Below are positions 45,575-56,084 of a stretch of 64,000 nucleotides of DNA, in pieces. Below the pieces are notes generated by a model. It saw only the letters and a list, made by a program, of their open reading frames with translations. It was not told where the DNA came from and ran no database searches. This stretch comes from Maribacter aestuarii. GTDB lineage: Bacteria; Bacteroidota; Bacteroidia; Flavobacteriales; Flavobacteriaceae. Positions within the stretch are counted from its first letter, which is position 1; each line of letters opens with the position of its first letter. Both the position numbers and the translations under genes were made by a program. The stretch covers positions 1,502,501 through 1,566,500 of the forward strand of contig NZ_CP107031.2 in the NCBI RefSeq assembly GCF_027474845.2, given 5' to 3'.

Positions 45575-46573
45575 ATGAAAGATTTAAAGTTTGTGGTTTT
45601 AGGAGGTGGTAGCTGGGCAACGGCCATTGTAAAAATGCTGACCGTTAACCAAGAAAAGGTAGGGTGGTACATGCGTAACTCCGATGCTATAGGCTATATC
45701 AAAATCCAAAAGCATAATCCGAATTATCTCACCTCCGTCGAATTTAAAACGGATCAACTTTTATTGACCGATGATATAAACGAAGCTGTTAATAGTGCTG
45801 ACATCTTAATATTTGCTATCCCCTCGGCATTTCTTGTCAAGGAATTGGAAAAACTTACTGTTTCTATTCAGGATAAAATCGTTTTTTCGGCCATCAAGGG
45901 CATTGTTCCCGAAACTGGGCTTATTGTTGGAGAACATTTTCACGAGACCTATAAAATCCCCTTTGAAAATATTGGGGTCATTACCGGGCCCTGTCATGCG
46001 GAGGAGGTAGCCATGGAACGTCTTTCCTATTTAACCATTGCCTGTGCGGATAAGGAAAAGGCGGAATTCGTTGCCAAAAACCTGTCTAGCAATTACATTA
46101 AAACTAATATAAGCAAGGACATCATCGGAACAGAATATGCGGCAATGCTCAAGAACATCTATGCCATAGCTGCGGGTATCGCACATGGCCTGGGCTACGG
46201 GGATAATTTTCAAAGTGTGTTAATGAGCAATGCTATCCGAGAAATGAAACGCTATACAAAACGTATTCATAACATAGATCGGAACATCAACAAATCTGCC
46301 TATTTAGGGGATTTGTTGGTTACCGGTTATTCAATTTTTAGCCGAAACCGAATGTTCGGTAACATGATTGGAAAGGGCTACACTGTAAAAAGTGCTCAGA
46401 TGGAAATGAGTATGATTGCCGAAGGATATTATGCCACAAAAAGCGCCTATACCATAAAAGAAAATTTCAAGAAAAAGGTGAAGACCCCAATCATTGATGC
46501 CGTCTATAGCGTTCTTTATGAAAGCAAGAACCCTAAGAAGGTCTTTTTGGATCTGACGGATAAGTTGGATTAA
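45575..46573 (+). CDS. gpsA: glycerol-3-phosphate dehydrogenase, NAD(P)-dependent
   Basis: Reduces dihydroxyacetone phosphate to sn-glycerol 3-phosphate for phospholipid synthesis. The protein has 332 residues. Motifs: dinucleotide-binding VVLGGGSWATAIVKML near 6-21, NHNPNYLT-type KHNPNYL, FAIPSAFLVKEL, TGPCHAEEVAMERLSYLTIA near 135-154, the catalytic Lys in EYAAMLKNIYAIAAGIAHGL near 187-206, and GDLLVTGYSIFSRNRMFG. It is a separate unit from the glpD/glpK genes 4 kb downstream, which run the opposite, catabolic direction. Confidence 0.95.
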   Translation: MKDLKFVVLGGGSWATAIVKMLTVNQEKVGWYMRNSDAIGYIKIQKHNPNYLTSVEFKTDQLLLTDDINEAVNSADILIFAIPSAFLVKELEKLTVSIQDKIVFSAIKGIVPETGLIVGEHFHETYKIPFENIGVITGPCHAEEVAMERLSYLTIACADKEKAEFVAKNLSSNYIKTNISKDIIGTEYAAMLKNIYAIAAGIAHGLGYGDNFQSVLMSNAIREMKRYTKRIHNIDRNINKSAYLGDLLVTGYSIFSRNRMFGNMIGKGYTVKSAQMEMSMIAEGYYATKSAYTIKENFKKKVKTPIIDAVYSVLYESKNPKKVFLDLTDKLD

Positions 46574-46738
46574 AACTATCCTCCCAATCTTGAAATGCGT
46601 TAATCTAATTCCCTATGTGCCTATTATGGGTGCTTTTATTTCACAGGTTTCCTTAATAATCCCAGAAAAGTATTTAATACCTTTTTGACTTAGCCTTAAA
46701 CCTGGAATTCCTTTAGAAGCTGTTAAAGTTTTGGATAC

Positions 46739-48778
46739 CTAGTTATGGCTTATTTCGTATCGCGTCTTATCCGGCCCAACACCTTTTACGGTCAACGATT
46801 TCCATTCCTTCGGGAGAATTGGATTCCGTTGAACAATTCCTTCGTCCGAAAAGTCAATACCTGCAAATCCAAAAAGTACGGTCTGTAACATGCCTCCGGC
46901 ACCCGTAGCAAAATACGAGAAATTGCTGGTTGCCACTTCGGACAGCGCCCCGAATGGTGGCTGTTGATTCGGTACATAGCTTTCCTTGAACAAGCGATAA
47001 GCATTATTAACGTCCCCTTGGCGCGCATAAAGTACGGCAAAGATAGATTTCCCCATGGCTGGACCTTCCGGGGAAAGTTTGGGTTCATAGTATTCCAAAT
47101 CTTTCAGTATGGATTTTTCATCATTTACAATAGCCAGCGGAAAGGATAATAGATTTACATCTGCCTGCTTTATGATGTCGCCATCATAGGAGCTATGCTC
47201 CTTAGTAACGCCGTCTTGAAACTGAAGTATCCTAATCTTATCGGCAACCTCTTTCCATTTTGGATTGGGTGTTACTCCCAGTGCTTCCGACGCCTCTACG
47301 GCGTAGTTGAGCGCGGTAATCGCCGCTCCGTTGGTAAAGGCATTATCATTTACGTTAGGGGCGAACTCATTTGCGCCTACAACATTGTTTATGGAGTAAC
47401 TCCCATCTGTATTCTCTGTTACGCGACTCACCCAGAAATCGGCTATTTCCTTCATCACATCATATCCCTTTTCTTCCAACCACTTTCTATCTCTGGTTAC
47501 GCGATAGTAGTTCCAAAAGGCAATGGCAATATCGGCGGTAATATGATGTTCAAAAGGTCCTGTAAGTGCAAAAGGAGGTGTAGCCTCTTCCCCGGTATCG
47601 TCACTTTCCCAAGGGAACATGGCACCGTCATAACCATAATTTACGGCGCGTTGTTGGGCCTGTTCCAGTCTATCCGAACGATAGTTGACCAAGGAACGGG
47701 CAATATCCTGATTGAATACCAATAACGGAGGAAACATCCACAATTCGGTATCCCAGAAAATATGTCCGTTATACGGGGTTTGCAGCGAAAGCCCCATGGG
47801 GGCGATACTCAAATTGGAATCTCCCCTGCCAAAGGCATACAAGTGATAGAGCGCCAACCGTACATCTTGCTGGGAGGTGAGGTCACCTTCGATTTCGATA
47901 TCCCCTTCCCATAGCTCTCCCCATAATTTTTTGTGCTGTCCAAGCAATACCTCCCTGCTATTGAGCAAATTATAAATGACCATGCGCTCCGATTCCGATT
48001 TAGGGTCCGAAAAATCCTTGGTCGTACATTGCGCCCCGGTCCAAGCAAATTCAAATACCTCGTTCTTGGATATCCTTTTATCAAAGGAAAGTGTATTCTC
48101 GTAATCGTTAATGATTGTATGCGTCAATTCTGGCCTTTGGTTCTCTCTGGAGGAGTTGATGGCATGCCAAATGAATGTCCCTGATGTACTTACTAAATGT
48201 TTGCCAAAAGGACTCATCGCTTTTGATTGTAAAATGGGCATCGTGGTCTCCACATCTTTTAGGACTTGGTAGGTATTCGTCGGTTTTTGGTATTCCTTAG
48301 GTATAACGATTTTTCCCGCGACCCTTAATTCCAGCGCTTTTTTGGCTGTAACTTTAATGTCGATGTAGCCGGTATATTGTACATTCCGTAGTGCGTAGAC
48401 CGTACAAGAGATTCTGACCTTATCCTGAAACTCAAAAGAGGTGGTAAGGGAAGCTTCCTTCATGTGCATGGTCTGTTTCCAATTACTAATGTTGCTCTCG
48501 TTCAGCTTTACTCCGTCTATATACATGTCCAGATTCCCAAAGTTCATACCGTGCAGGATTTGGCTGACCTTAAGATTTGGGTCCACATCGTAAACGTTGT
48601 TCAGGACGATATGCTGAATTTCTAAAGGTTTTGGTGAGGTAAGCATCCCAATTCTTCCATTAGCAATCGCAATCCCAGTATAATCGGAATTGTCGTTTAC
48701 CTCGATGTTCCATCCATCATTTTGAGCAGATAGAATAACGCTAGAGCATACGAACAGTATGATGATAATATTTTTCAT
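46739..48778 (-). CDS. glycoside hydrolase family 65-type protein
   Basis: Secreted (signal LFVCSSVILSAQ) GH65-like enzyme, 679 residues. An N-terminal beta-sandwich (ANGRIGMLTSPKPLEIQHIV) precedes an (alpha/alpha)6 catalytic domain with GHIFWDTELWMFPPLLVFN near 335-353 and a DGAMFPWESDDTGEEATPP stretch near 385. The general-acid Glu is expected near VVGANEFAPNVNDNAFTNGA. Family members are disaccharide phosphorylases or hydrolases acting on alpha-glucosides such as trehalose, kojibiose or glucosyl-galactosyl-hydroxylysine. The secreted form without phosphate partners favours hydrolysis. It lies downstream of a GH144-type glucanase gene on the same strand, so the two may act on one glucan. 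Confidence 0.85.
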   Translation of the reverse strand: MKNIIIILFVCSSVILSAQNDGWNIEVNDNSDYTGIAIANGRIGMLTSPKPLEIQHIVLNNVYDVDPNLKVSQILHGMNFGNLDMYIDGVKLNESNISNWKQTMHMKEASLTTSFEFQDKVRISCTVYALRNVQYTGYIDIKVTAKKALELRVAGKIVIPKEYQKPTNTYQVLKDVETTMPILQSKAMSPFGKHLVSTSGTFIWHAINSSRENQRPELTHTIINDYENTLSFDKRISKNEVFEFAWTGAQCTTKDFSDPKSESERMVIYNLLNSREVLLGQHKKLWGELWEGDIEIEGDLTSQQDVRLALYHLYAFGRGDSNLSIAPMGLSLQTPYNGHIFWDTELWMFPPLLVFNQDIARSLVNYRSDRLEQAQQRAVNYGYDGAMFPWESDDTGEEATPPFALTGPFEHHITADIAIAFWNYYRVTRDRKWLEEKGYDVMKEIADFWVSRVTENTDGSYSINNVVGANEFAPNVNDNAFTNGAAITALNYAVEASEALGVTPNPKWKEVADKIRILQFQDGVTKEHSSYDGDIIKQADVNLLSFPLAIVNDEKSILKDLEYYEPKLSPEGPAMGKSIFAVLYARQGDVNNAYRLFKESYVPNQQPPFGALSEVATSNFSYFATGAGGMLQTVLFGFAGIDFSDEGIVQRNPILPKEWKSLTVKGVGPDKTRYEISHN

Positions 48779-48979
48779 TTTTTTATTTCTATATGGCGTC
48801 TATAACCAAATGATATGCCTTAAGATAGTCCAAAAAACGGTAAAACTTTTCCTCTTTTAGAACAAATTCAAGTGCACACATCGGTGGAGTCGATTACAGT
48901 AAATTCCGCCGACTAAATACTATAATTCCTTGATTTTTAAATAGTCTAGCAAACCCATCAATAGCAAATTAATATAGTT

Positions 48980-50404
48980 TTAATATTTAAAACCGAGTTT
49001 GTCCAGTCCATTTTGAACATCTTCATTTTCCATAAAGAGATTCCAAAATAAACCCGTTCTATAATTCTCTATCATGATAATTTCAGGGCCTTGATCTATG
49101 GCTAAATAGGCTTGAGCTACCCAAAAATTATTTTGTGGGCTAAAGGCATCATAAAAACCAGCGGGTCCTAATAATTTATCCTTATGCTGATAAAAATAGC
49201 GTAAAGCCTTTAAGGATTCTTCAGAGGTGTAGGGCAGTGAACTTATGGCTGCCGTTGGTGATATTATCCCTACATCGTTACTAGGACTATGTGCATTATA
49301 ACCCAAGCTACCATCTGGATTTCGGGAATAACTTGCGGTCAACCCCCAACAGTCCGCTCCATAATCAAGAAATCCTTTCGGATTTTCAATACAATAGCGG
49401 TTATTGATTTTGGCATGATTTACTGTGACGTCCCAATAATTTATAAAATCGTCACTAAGGTTATTCGGATTAAGGCCTAAATACGAATAATGGGCCCAAA
49501 ATAAAGGTCCGCCATTAGGGGAGTTACCAGCATGGTCTGCTATTAAAGGAATGCTATAGGCGTTAATGTTCGAAATAATTGCACCGTTAGAGGCCCAACC
49601 ATTAGTATAGACGTCCTTGGTAATAGAAAAATCTGGCGAAGCAGCAGCCATTACATAGGCGATTAATACTTCATTATATCCCTTGAGTTCCAGGTTGATG
49701 TCAAAGCCAAAATTAGGGCTCCAATGCCAATAGAGGCTATTTTTACCTTGGGTATACCAATTCCACTCCACACCTTTCCAAAGTTCATCGGCCTTTTCCG
49801 ATAAAACCTTTTCTTCATCTCCGCCATCTTTAAAGTATTCTTTAACACAAATTAAGCCTTGGGCCAAAAATGCTGTCTCTACAATATCGCCGCCATTATC
49901 CTTTTCTCCAAACGGCCTGACTTTTCCGGTGTCACCGTCCAACCAATGGGGCCACGCTCCGTGGAAGCGATCTGCAAACTCCAGGAAATTCATAATTTTA
50001 CCTATACGTTCTATTGCCTGCTCACGGGTAATATAACCACGCTCTACACCAACAATAATAGCCATTAAACCAAAACCTGTTCCACCAATACTTACCGTTT
50101 TCGGGTCGTTCAATGGATCATTAGGATGGTAACGTTCTCTGGCACCGCCAGAGGTTTCTTCGGCAAAATCCCAAAAATATCTAAAGGTCTCTCGCTGTGT
50201 GAGGTCCAAAAGTTCATCATCAGTTAAACTAGGAATCTCAGGTTCGGGAGTTGACGGTATTTCCGGCAGTTGGGAACCTTCATTAGTACTGGAAGTGCCG
50301 GATGAAGAGCAAGCCGCAAAGAATACTACAATCGACCCTAATATGGGCCCAACCGAATAAATGAAAAAAAACCTTTTTAATTTATATGTGCTTTTATAAA
50401 TCAT
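48980..50404 (-). CDS. glucoamylase-type (GH144-like) lipoprotein
   Basis: A 474-residue lipoprotein (signal ending VVFFAAC, then a Ser/Pro linker). The mature domain is the (alpha/alpha)6 'Glycoamylase' family to which GH144 belongs: LDLTQRETFRYFWDFAEE near 65-82, GFGLMAIIVGVERGYITREQ near 110-129, ETAFLAQGLICVKEYF, LYWHWSPNFGFDINLELKGY near 225, and GADCWGLTASYSRNPDGS near 355. Characterised GH144 enzymes are endo-beta-1,2-glucanases, but the family is broader and activity here is not proven. It is followed by the GH65-type gene. glpD ends 56 bases upstream. Confidence 0.85.
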   Translation of the reverse strand: MIYKSTYKLKRFFFIYSVGPILGSIVVFFAACSSSGTSSTNEGSQLPEIPSTPEPEIPSLTDDELLDLTQRETFRYFWDFAEETSGGARERYHPNDPLNDPKTVSIGGTGFGLMAIIVGVERGYITREQAIERIGKIMNFLEFADRFHGAWPHWLDGDTGKVRPFGEKDNGGDIVETAFLAQGLICVKEYFKDGGDEEKVLSEKADELWKGVEWNWYTQGKNSLYWHWSPNFGFDINLELKGYNEVLIAYVMAAASPDFSITKDVYTNGWASNGAIISNINAYSIPLIADHAGNSPNGGPLFWAHYSYLGLNPNNLSDDFINYWDVTVNHAKINNRYCIENPKGFLDYGADCWGLTASYSRNPDGSLGYNAHSPSNDVGIISPTAAISSLPYTSEESLKALRYFYQHKDKLLGPAGFYDAFSPQNNFWVAQAYLAIDQGPEIIMIENYRTGLFWNLFMENEDVQNGLDKLGFKY

Positions 50405-50460
50405 TACATCTTAATTTATTCCATCCTTGGTGATACTTGTTTTTGTTTAATTCTTTTCTG

Positions 50461-52126
50461 CTAAGCCCTTTCCAAGGAAAAGTCAGAATGTTCCTTAAGC
50501 TCTTCTTGCAGAATTTCCTTCCATTCCAGAATTTTAGCATCGTCCACTTTAGAAGCTGATTTAAATTCATTTAGAATAGGCTTGCTATAATCACGGATAC
50601 TATCAATATCAAAGTATAGTCTGCCAGTTCTTCTGATGAAGAAATCCATTGGATTTTCCACCATCTCGTAAGCGATTCCGAATTCAAGTTCTGCCAAAAT
50701 CATACGTGTATGGTTGTCCTTTTCTGTTCGATTTTTATAGTATTCCAAAATCGTCTCCGTCTGTTTGCCATAATTGGTGACCAAAAACCAAGCGTCGTGC
50801 TCGGTGAACCCATCTTCTTTAATACGCTTATGAATCTCGCTTATATATTTCTTAACATGTTTATATTTTTTGAAATCGTTCCCGCATAAGGGAATATTCT
50901 CCGTATTACATGGTTTAACCTCCACGTTATAGTCCTCTTCCAATTTTTTTGCAATACGATCTACTACACGTTCCGCCATTTTACGGTAACCTGTAAGCTT
51001 ACCTCCCGCAATACTGATTAGTCCTGTGTCTGAAGTAAAAATTTCATCTTTGCGCGACAGTTCCGATGCCGATTTGCCTTCCTCATGGATTAGTGGTCGT
51101 AATCCTGCCCAGGAAGAGACGATATCTTCCATCTCCAAATTGATTTTCGGGAACATATTGTTCACGGCCGATAGCAAATAAATGGCATCCGCCAAATCTG
51201 TGCGGACATGGTCTTTGTCATTATTATAATTGGTGTCCGTAGTTCCTACATAGGTAACCTTACCACGGGGAATGGCGAACATCATTCGACCGTCCGGGAT
51301 ATCAAAATAAACGGATTGTTTTACAGGCAGTTTCTCTTTTGGAAAAACCAAATGCACCCCCTTTGTCAAATGTAAGCGCTTTCCCTTTTTTTGAATTATT
51401 TACGCTTCTGAGCTCATCTACCCATGGCCCGGCGGCACTTATAACATACTTGGTCTTTATCTTGAATTCCTTCCCGGAAATAGCATCGTTTATGACTACC
51501 CCTGAAATTTTATTTTCCTTGTAAACAAAATCTTTAACCATTGCATAATTTAATGCAATAGCTCCAAATTGAAGACTTGTTTTTATATTTTCAATGGTAA
51601 GCCTGGCGTCATCCGTTCTATATTCGGCATAATATCCGGCACCTTTCAAAATTTTCTTTGGCAATAGGGGTTCCAGTTTCAAAGCCTCCTTTTTCTCCAA
51701 CATTTTGCGCTTGTCATCACCCGTTACCTGCGCCAAAATATCATAAACCTTCAGCCCTATGGAAGTTAACCATTTCCCATAGGACCCGTTTTCAATTAAC
51801 GGTAATAGCATTTTTTCAGGCAGGACCAAGTGAGGAGCGAGCTTATGAACTATGGCCCGCTCAGAACCGACTTCCTTAACCAACCAAAAATCGAATTGTT
51901 TCAAGTACCGTAGGCCACCATGTATCAATTTGGTGGATTTACTACTCGTTCCAGATGCAAAATCGTTCTTTTCCACCAAGGCCACCTTCATGCCCCTAGA
52001 GGCCGCATCAAGGGCAATGCCTCCGCCTGTTATTCCCCCTCCTATTACAACCAGGTCGTAATCTTCTTTGGATAGTTTTGATATTATCTTGTCCCTATTT
52101 AGATTGGAGAATTTTATATTTTTCAT
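50461..52126 (-). pseudogene. glpD: aerobic glycerol-3-phosphate dehydrogenase, broken by a one-base frameshift
   Basis: FAD enzyme oxidising sn-glycerol 3-phosphate to dihydroxyacetone phosphate at the membrane. Two overlapping frames give a full-length protein: 52126-51302 holds the FAD-binding VVIGGGITGGGIALDAASRG and SKSTKLIHGGLRYLKQF, and 51369-50461 resumes with TKGVHLVFPKEKLPV, IPRGKVTYVGTTDTNY and the C-terminal helical domain. The switch point is the A7 run on the minus strand (51386-51392). With six A the frame reads straight through as NSKKGKRLHLTKGVHLVF, the normal GlpD sequence. Both halves are otherwise intact, which argues for a sequencing error or a very fresh mutation. It lies downstream of glpK. 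Confidence 0.9.
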
Positions 52127-52147
52127 AGCTTACTATTAATTTTATTA

Positions 52148-52218
52148 GTAGGTGCTTTTTAGGGATGTGGTGACGTATCCATTGCGGTAAAAAGTTCAGT
52201 TCCTCACCCAGCACCTAC
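52148..52218 (-). ncRNA. possible pseudoknotted leader RNA between glpK and glpD
   Basis: A perfect 9-bp inverted repeat, GTAGGTGCT (52148-52156) and AGCACCTAC (52210-52218), closes a 71-base element. Inside, GGAT (52163-52166) pairs with ATCC (52177-52180). The loop of that hairpin contains GGTGA (52169-52173), complementary to TCACC (52204-52208). The folds are compatible with a compact pseudoknot, placed 22 bases before the glpD start on the same strand. No known riboswitch class is recognised. Confidence 0.3.
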
Positions 52219-52284
52219 ATGCTGATAATCCTATTCGTTGTATACCAATGCAGGACTTAAGTAGTGGACTATCCTAGGCAACTT

Positions 52285-53778
<1,494 letters not shown>

Positions 53779-53891
53779 TTAGCCGTATTTCTTTGACAGC
53801 ATCTAGCAAATAGGCTGCGGAAATAAATATAAAGGGATTTAGTGGGTTTTACAATGTAAAACTCTACGCCAACGTTGTAGTAGTGTGTATT

Positions 53892-54197
53892 TTATTTGGA
53901 GAAGACATATTCCCGCTCAACCCGGCATATTCTAACATGATATTTACTATACCAATCCCTAATGCCTTTCTTTTGGGCAACCAAATGATCAGTATGCCTT
54001 TTCCAAGCGCCAATCGCTTCCAAACTCTCCCAATAACTAATGGTTATTCCAATTTCTTCCCTAGCACTTTCCATTCCAAGGTATCCCGGTTGGTCTTTCG
54101 CCAAATTTTCCATCTCAAGTGCCATTTCTGAATAACCGTTATCCCCTCCTGTTCGGGTGGAAGTAAATATTACGGCATAATAGGGTTTGGATTCCAC
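53892..54197 (-). CDS. antibiotic biosynthesis monooxygenase (ABM) domain protein
   Basis: A 101-residue ferredoxin-like dimeric alpha/beta barrel protein. The pattern YYAVIFTSTRTGGDNGYSEM, QPGYLGMESAREEIGITISY, WESLEAIGAWKRHTDHLVAQ is typical of ABM proteins. These include haem-degrading and quinol-oxidising enzymes as well as many of unknown role. No catalytic Asn/Trp/His set can be assigned with certainty. The start is GTG at 54197, overlapping by one base the TAG of the upstream gene, so the two genes are coupled. Confidence 0.85.
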   Translation of the reverse strand: MESKPYYAVIFTSTRTGGDNGYSEMALEMENLAKDQPGYLGMESAREEIGITISYWESLEAIGAWKRHTDHLVAQKKGIRDWYSKYHVRICRVEREYVFSK

Positions 54198-54553
54198 TAA
54201 CTAATAAATTCCTTTTCCAAAAAATATTCGACGATAGCCTCTTTCATTAAAATTGACTGTTCCCCGGCTTTTAAAATTGGTAGTTCTTCCTTAATCTTAT
54301 AGTGTGGCCACCCTTCTTCATCGAAGAAATCAAATTCGTAATATCCGTAAGGCTCCAACAACCTACATATGGCAATGTGCATCAAGTCGAGCTTGTCATC
54401 CTTTTTATATTTCCTGTGATATTGTCCCAGTTCCTGAACGCCTACCAAATAGATTATGGCATCCAACTCCATAGGGTCACCATCAGAGAACTTCTTAGAA
54501 AGCTTCCCTACCAAAAAGTCCCAACGCTCCTTTAATTGTATATCCCTAGCCAT
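54197..54553 (-). CDS. conserved hypothetical protein
   Basis: A 118-residue, probably cytosolic helical protein (IQLKERWDFLVGKLSKKFSD, MELDAIIYLVGVQELGQYHR, DKLDLMHIAICRLLEPYGYY). I recall similar proteins widely in Flavobacteriia with no assigned function. It contains no signal peptide or membrane span. It is the first gene of a two-gene unit with the ABM protein and is divergent from cvpA. The function cannot be inferred. Confidence 0.75.
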   Translation of the reverse strand: MARDIQLKERWDFLVGKLSKKFSDGDPMELDAIIYLVGVQELGQYHRKYKKDDKLDLMHIAICRLLEPYGYYEFDFFDEEGWPHYKIKEELPILKAGEQSILMKEAIVEYFLEKEFIS

Positions 54554-54611
54554 TTTTAGCTTCTCTTTTAGTAGTTGATTTTTGGAATAGTAAAGGTACT
54601 AATCAAAGTTC

Positions 54612-54619
54612 TATATTTG
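54612..54619 (+). promoter_or_regulatory. -7 promoter box (TATATTTG) of the cvpA-like gene
   Basis: Exact TAnnTTTG match 17 bases before the ATG. A TTTG at 54581-54584 could be -33, with slightly long spacing. Confidence 0.55.
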
Positions 54620-54636
54620 TTTAAACACTTTTTTAA

Positions 54637-55140
54637 ATGAGCTTTTTAGATATCATATTGGGACTAATGTTGGTCTGGGGATTTTGGAAAGGGCTGAAAA
54701 ACGGCCTTTTTGTAGAAATCGCTTCCATAATCGCGCTTATTGCCGGTATTTATGGGGCATTTCACTTTTCCTATATAACCGGGAATTATCTTTCCGATCA
54801 TATGGAATGGGATGAACAAAACATAAATATCGCAGCATTTATCATTACTTTTATCCTTATTGTTCTGATTGTTCATATAGCGGGAAAATTCTTGACGAAA
54901 ATTGCCGACTTTGCCATGTTGGGACTTATAAATAAAATTGCGGGAGGTATTTTTGGCGTTTTAAAAGTAGGCGTCATCCTTGGGGCCTTCCTAATTTTCT
55001 TTGATCGACTTAGTAGTGAATTTGATATTCTGGATGAGGATACAAAATATGAATCCAAGTTATACCAGCCCATCAAACAAATTGGTGCCTTCGTTTTTGA
55101 TCGCGTTTTGCGTTCAGGTACCATAACCAAAGAACAATAG
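54637..55140 (+). CDS. CvpA family membrane protein
   Basis: A 167-residue inner-membrane protein with four hydrophobic segments: FLDIILGLMLVWGFWKGLKN, EIASIIALIAGIYGAFHFSY, IAAFIITFILIVLIVHIAGK and IFGVLKVGVILGAFLIFF. The GFWKGLKNGLFVEI stretch and LINKIAGGIFGVLKVG are the CvpA marks. CvpA is linked to colicin V production and to envelope stress or bile resistance in E. coli; the mechanism is unclear. Monocistronic, with its own -7 box. Confidence 0.88.
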   Translation: MSFLDIILGLMLVWGFWKGLKNGLFVEIASIIALIAGIYGAFHFSYITGNYLSDHMEWDEQNINIAAFIITFILIVLIVHIAGKFLTKIADFAMLGLINKIAGGIFGVLKVGVILGAFLIFFDRLSSEFDILDEDTKYESKLYQPIKQIGAFVFDRVLRSGTITKEQ

Positions 55141-55252
55141 TTACCTCCAAAAAAGTTGAAATTATGCGTGTATTTTTTCGCTGATTATGTGCACTTCATC
55201 GAAAAAACGTTCCAATACAACCCAGACTATTCAATTTTACTTAATATTAACC

Positions 55253-55274
55253 TTACGGTATTCCCCTACCGTAA
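55253..55274. repeat. inverted repeat TTACGGTA / TACCGTAA
   Basis: Eight-bp perfect inverted repeat with loop TTCCCC, 77 bases before the CAP-domain gene and without a T-run. It could be an operator or a weak hairpin. No regulator is recognised. Confidence 0.3.
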
Positions 55275-55351
55275 AAGAGAACACAAAAGAATACCCTTCT
55301 TACACACCTACTTCCCTGCGGTGAGCGACCTGCTTGCAAATAGAACGTTAT

Positions 55352-55828
55352 ATGAAAATGAGATTGCACTACGCTGTCCCGCTTTTCTTTGTACTTATTT
55401 TTTCTTGTACAAGTGAGTCGATAGATGAAATTCCAATAGCTACCACAGCAAACATGGTTCTATTGGAGGGGGAGCTTTTGTCTATTGTAAATGATCATCG
55501 CATAAGCATGGGTTCCAATGTCTTGGAATTTAGCGAGGTCGCCTACAAATATGCCAATGAGCATACGGACTACATGATAGGAAAGGGAACTATAAGTCAC
55601 GATAATTTTAGTGCAAGGGCTTCTAGCATACACTCTGAAGTGGAAGTGGAAATGGTCGCAGAAAATATAGCGAAGGACTACAGGACCGCTCAAGAAGTTT
55701 TCGAAGGCTGGAACAATAGCTCTAGCCATAAGAAAACAATGGAAGGTGATTTTACCCATACTGCCGTGAGCATTAAAGAAGACAAAGCGGGTAACTTATA
55801 CTATACACAACTTTTTTACAAAAAATAG
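55352..55828 (+). CDS. CAP domain (SCP/PR-1-like) lipoprotein
   Basis: A 158-residue lipoprotein from ATG 55352 (MKMRLHYAVPLFFVLIFSC); the upstream in-frame TTG is less likely. The mature part is a CAP/SCP domain: LLSIVNDHRISMGSNVLEFS, YANEHTDYMIGKGTISHDNF with the cavity His, VAENIAKDYRTAQEVFEGWN and SSHKKTMEGDFTHTAVSIKE. Bacterial CAP proteins are secreted and bind sterols, lipids or metals; the role is unknown. It is short because it has only the core domain. Confidence 0.88.
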   Translation: MKMRLHYAVPLFFVLIFSCTSESIDEIPIATTANMVLLEGELLSIVNDHRISMGSNVLEFSEVAYKYANEHTDYMIGKGTISHDNFSARASSIHSEVEVEMVAENIAKDYRTAQEVFEGWNNSSSHKKTMEGDFTHTAVSIKEDKAGNLYYTQLFYKK

Positions 55829-55885
55829 TACACCATGTTATCCTAGACTTTTTTATCCTAAGTCCTCTATCGCTTATTGAGTCTA

Positions 55886-55893
55886 TATTTTTG
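55886..55893 (+). promoter_or_regulatory. orphan -7 box (TATTTTTG)
   Basis: Exact TAnnTTTG match located after the CAP gene and about 100 bases before a free-standing terminator (55996-56022), with no gene in between. It could drive a small RNA. Confidence 0.35.
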
Positions 55894-55899
55894 AATATT

Positions 55900-56022
55900 C
55901 GTCGAGCTACTTTATTCCAGGAACGAAAAAATAGATTTTATATAAAATGCAAGGGCAAGTTTTGCAGCAGAAAACATCTTTATTATACAATAATTAAAGC
56001 CTTTGAAAAATTCAAAGGCTTT
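55900..56022 (+). ncRNA. candidate small RNA
   Basis: Interval from a -7 box match to a strong terminator, with no credible reading frame. It contains TGCAA/TTGCA around 55951-55968 as a short hairpin. It could equally be the extended 3' UTR of the CAP gene. Confidence 0.22.
55996..56022 (+). terminator. rho-independent terminator
   Basis: Twelve-bp perfect stem (AAAGCCTTTGAA / TTCAAAGGCTTT), three-base loop, followed by T-rich sequence. It lies 167 bases after the CAP-domain stop. Confidence 0.85.
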
Positions 56023-56084
56023 TTTATTCCCCCGGGTTTAGGATAGCCCCCATGGTTTTTTTAACTTTCATTAAAATTATTCAA

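Noticed and set aside
46612-46738. Open frame continuing about 40 codons past the GH65 stop (SKTLTASKGIPGLRLSQKGI and on)
   Set aside because: The GH65-type protein already ends as its relatives do. A 40-codon open stretch is not rare in such DNA and no family is recognised.
51339-51524. Idea that glpD is two separate functional genes
   Set aside because: The second frame's ATG-like start falls inside a conserved GlpD stretch and neither half makes a complete domain set.
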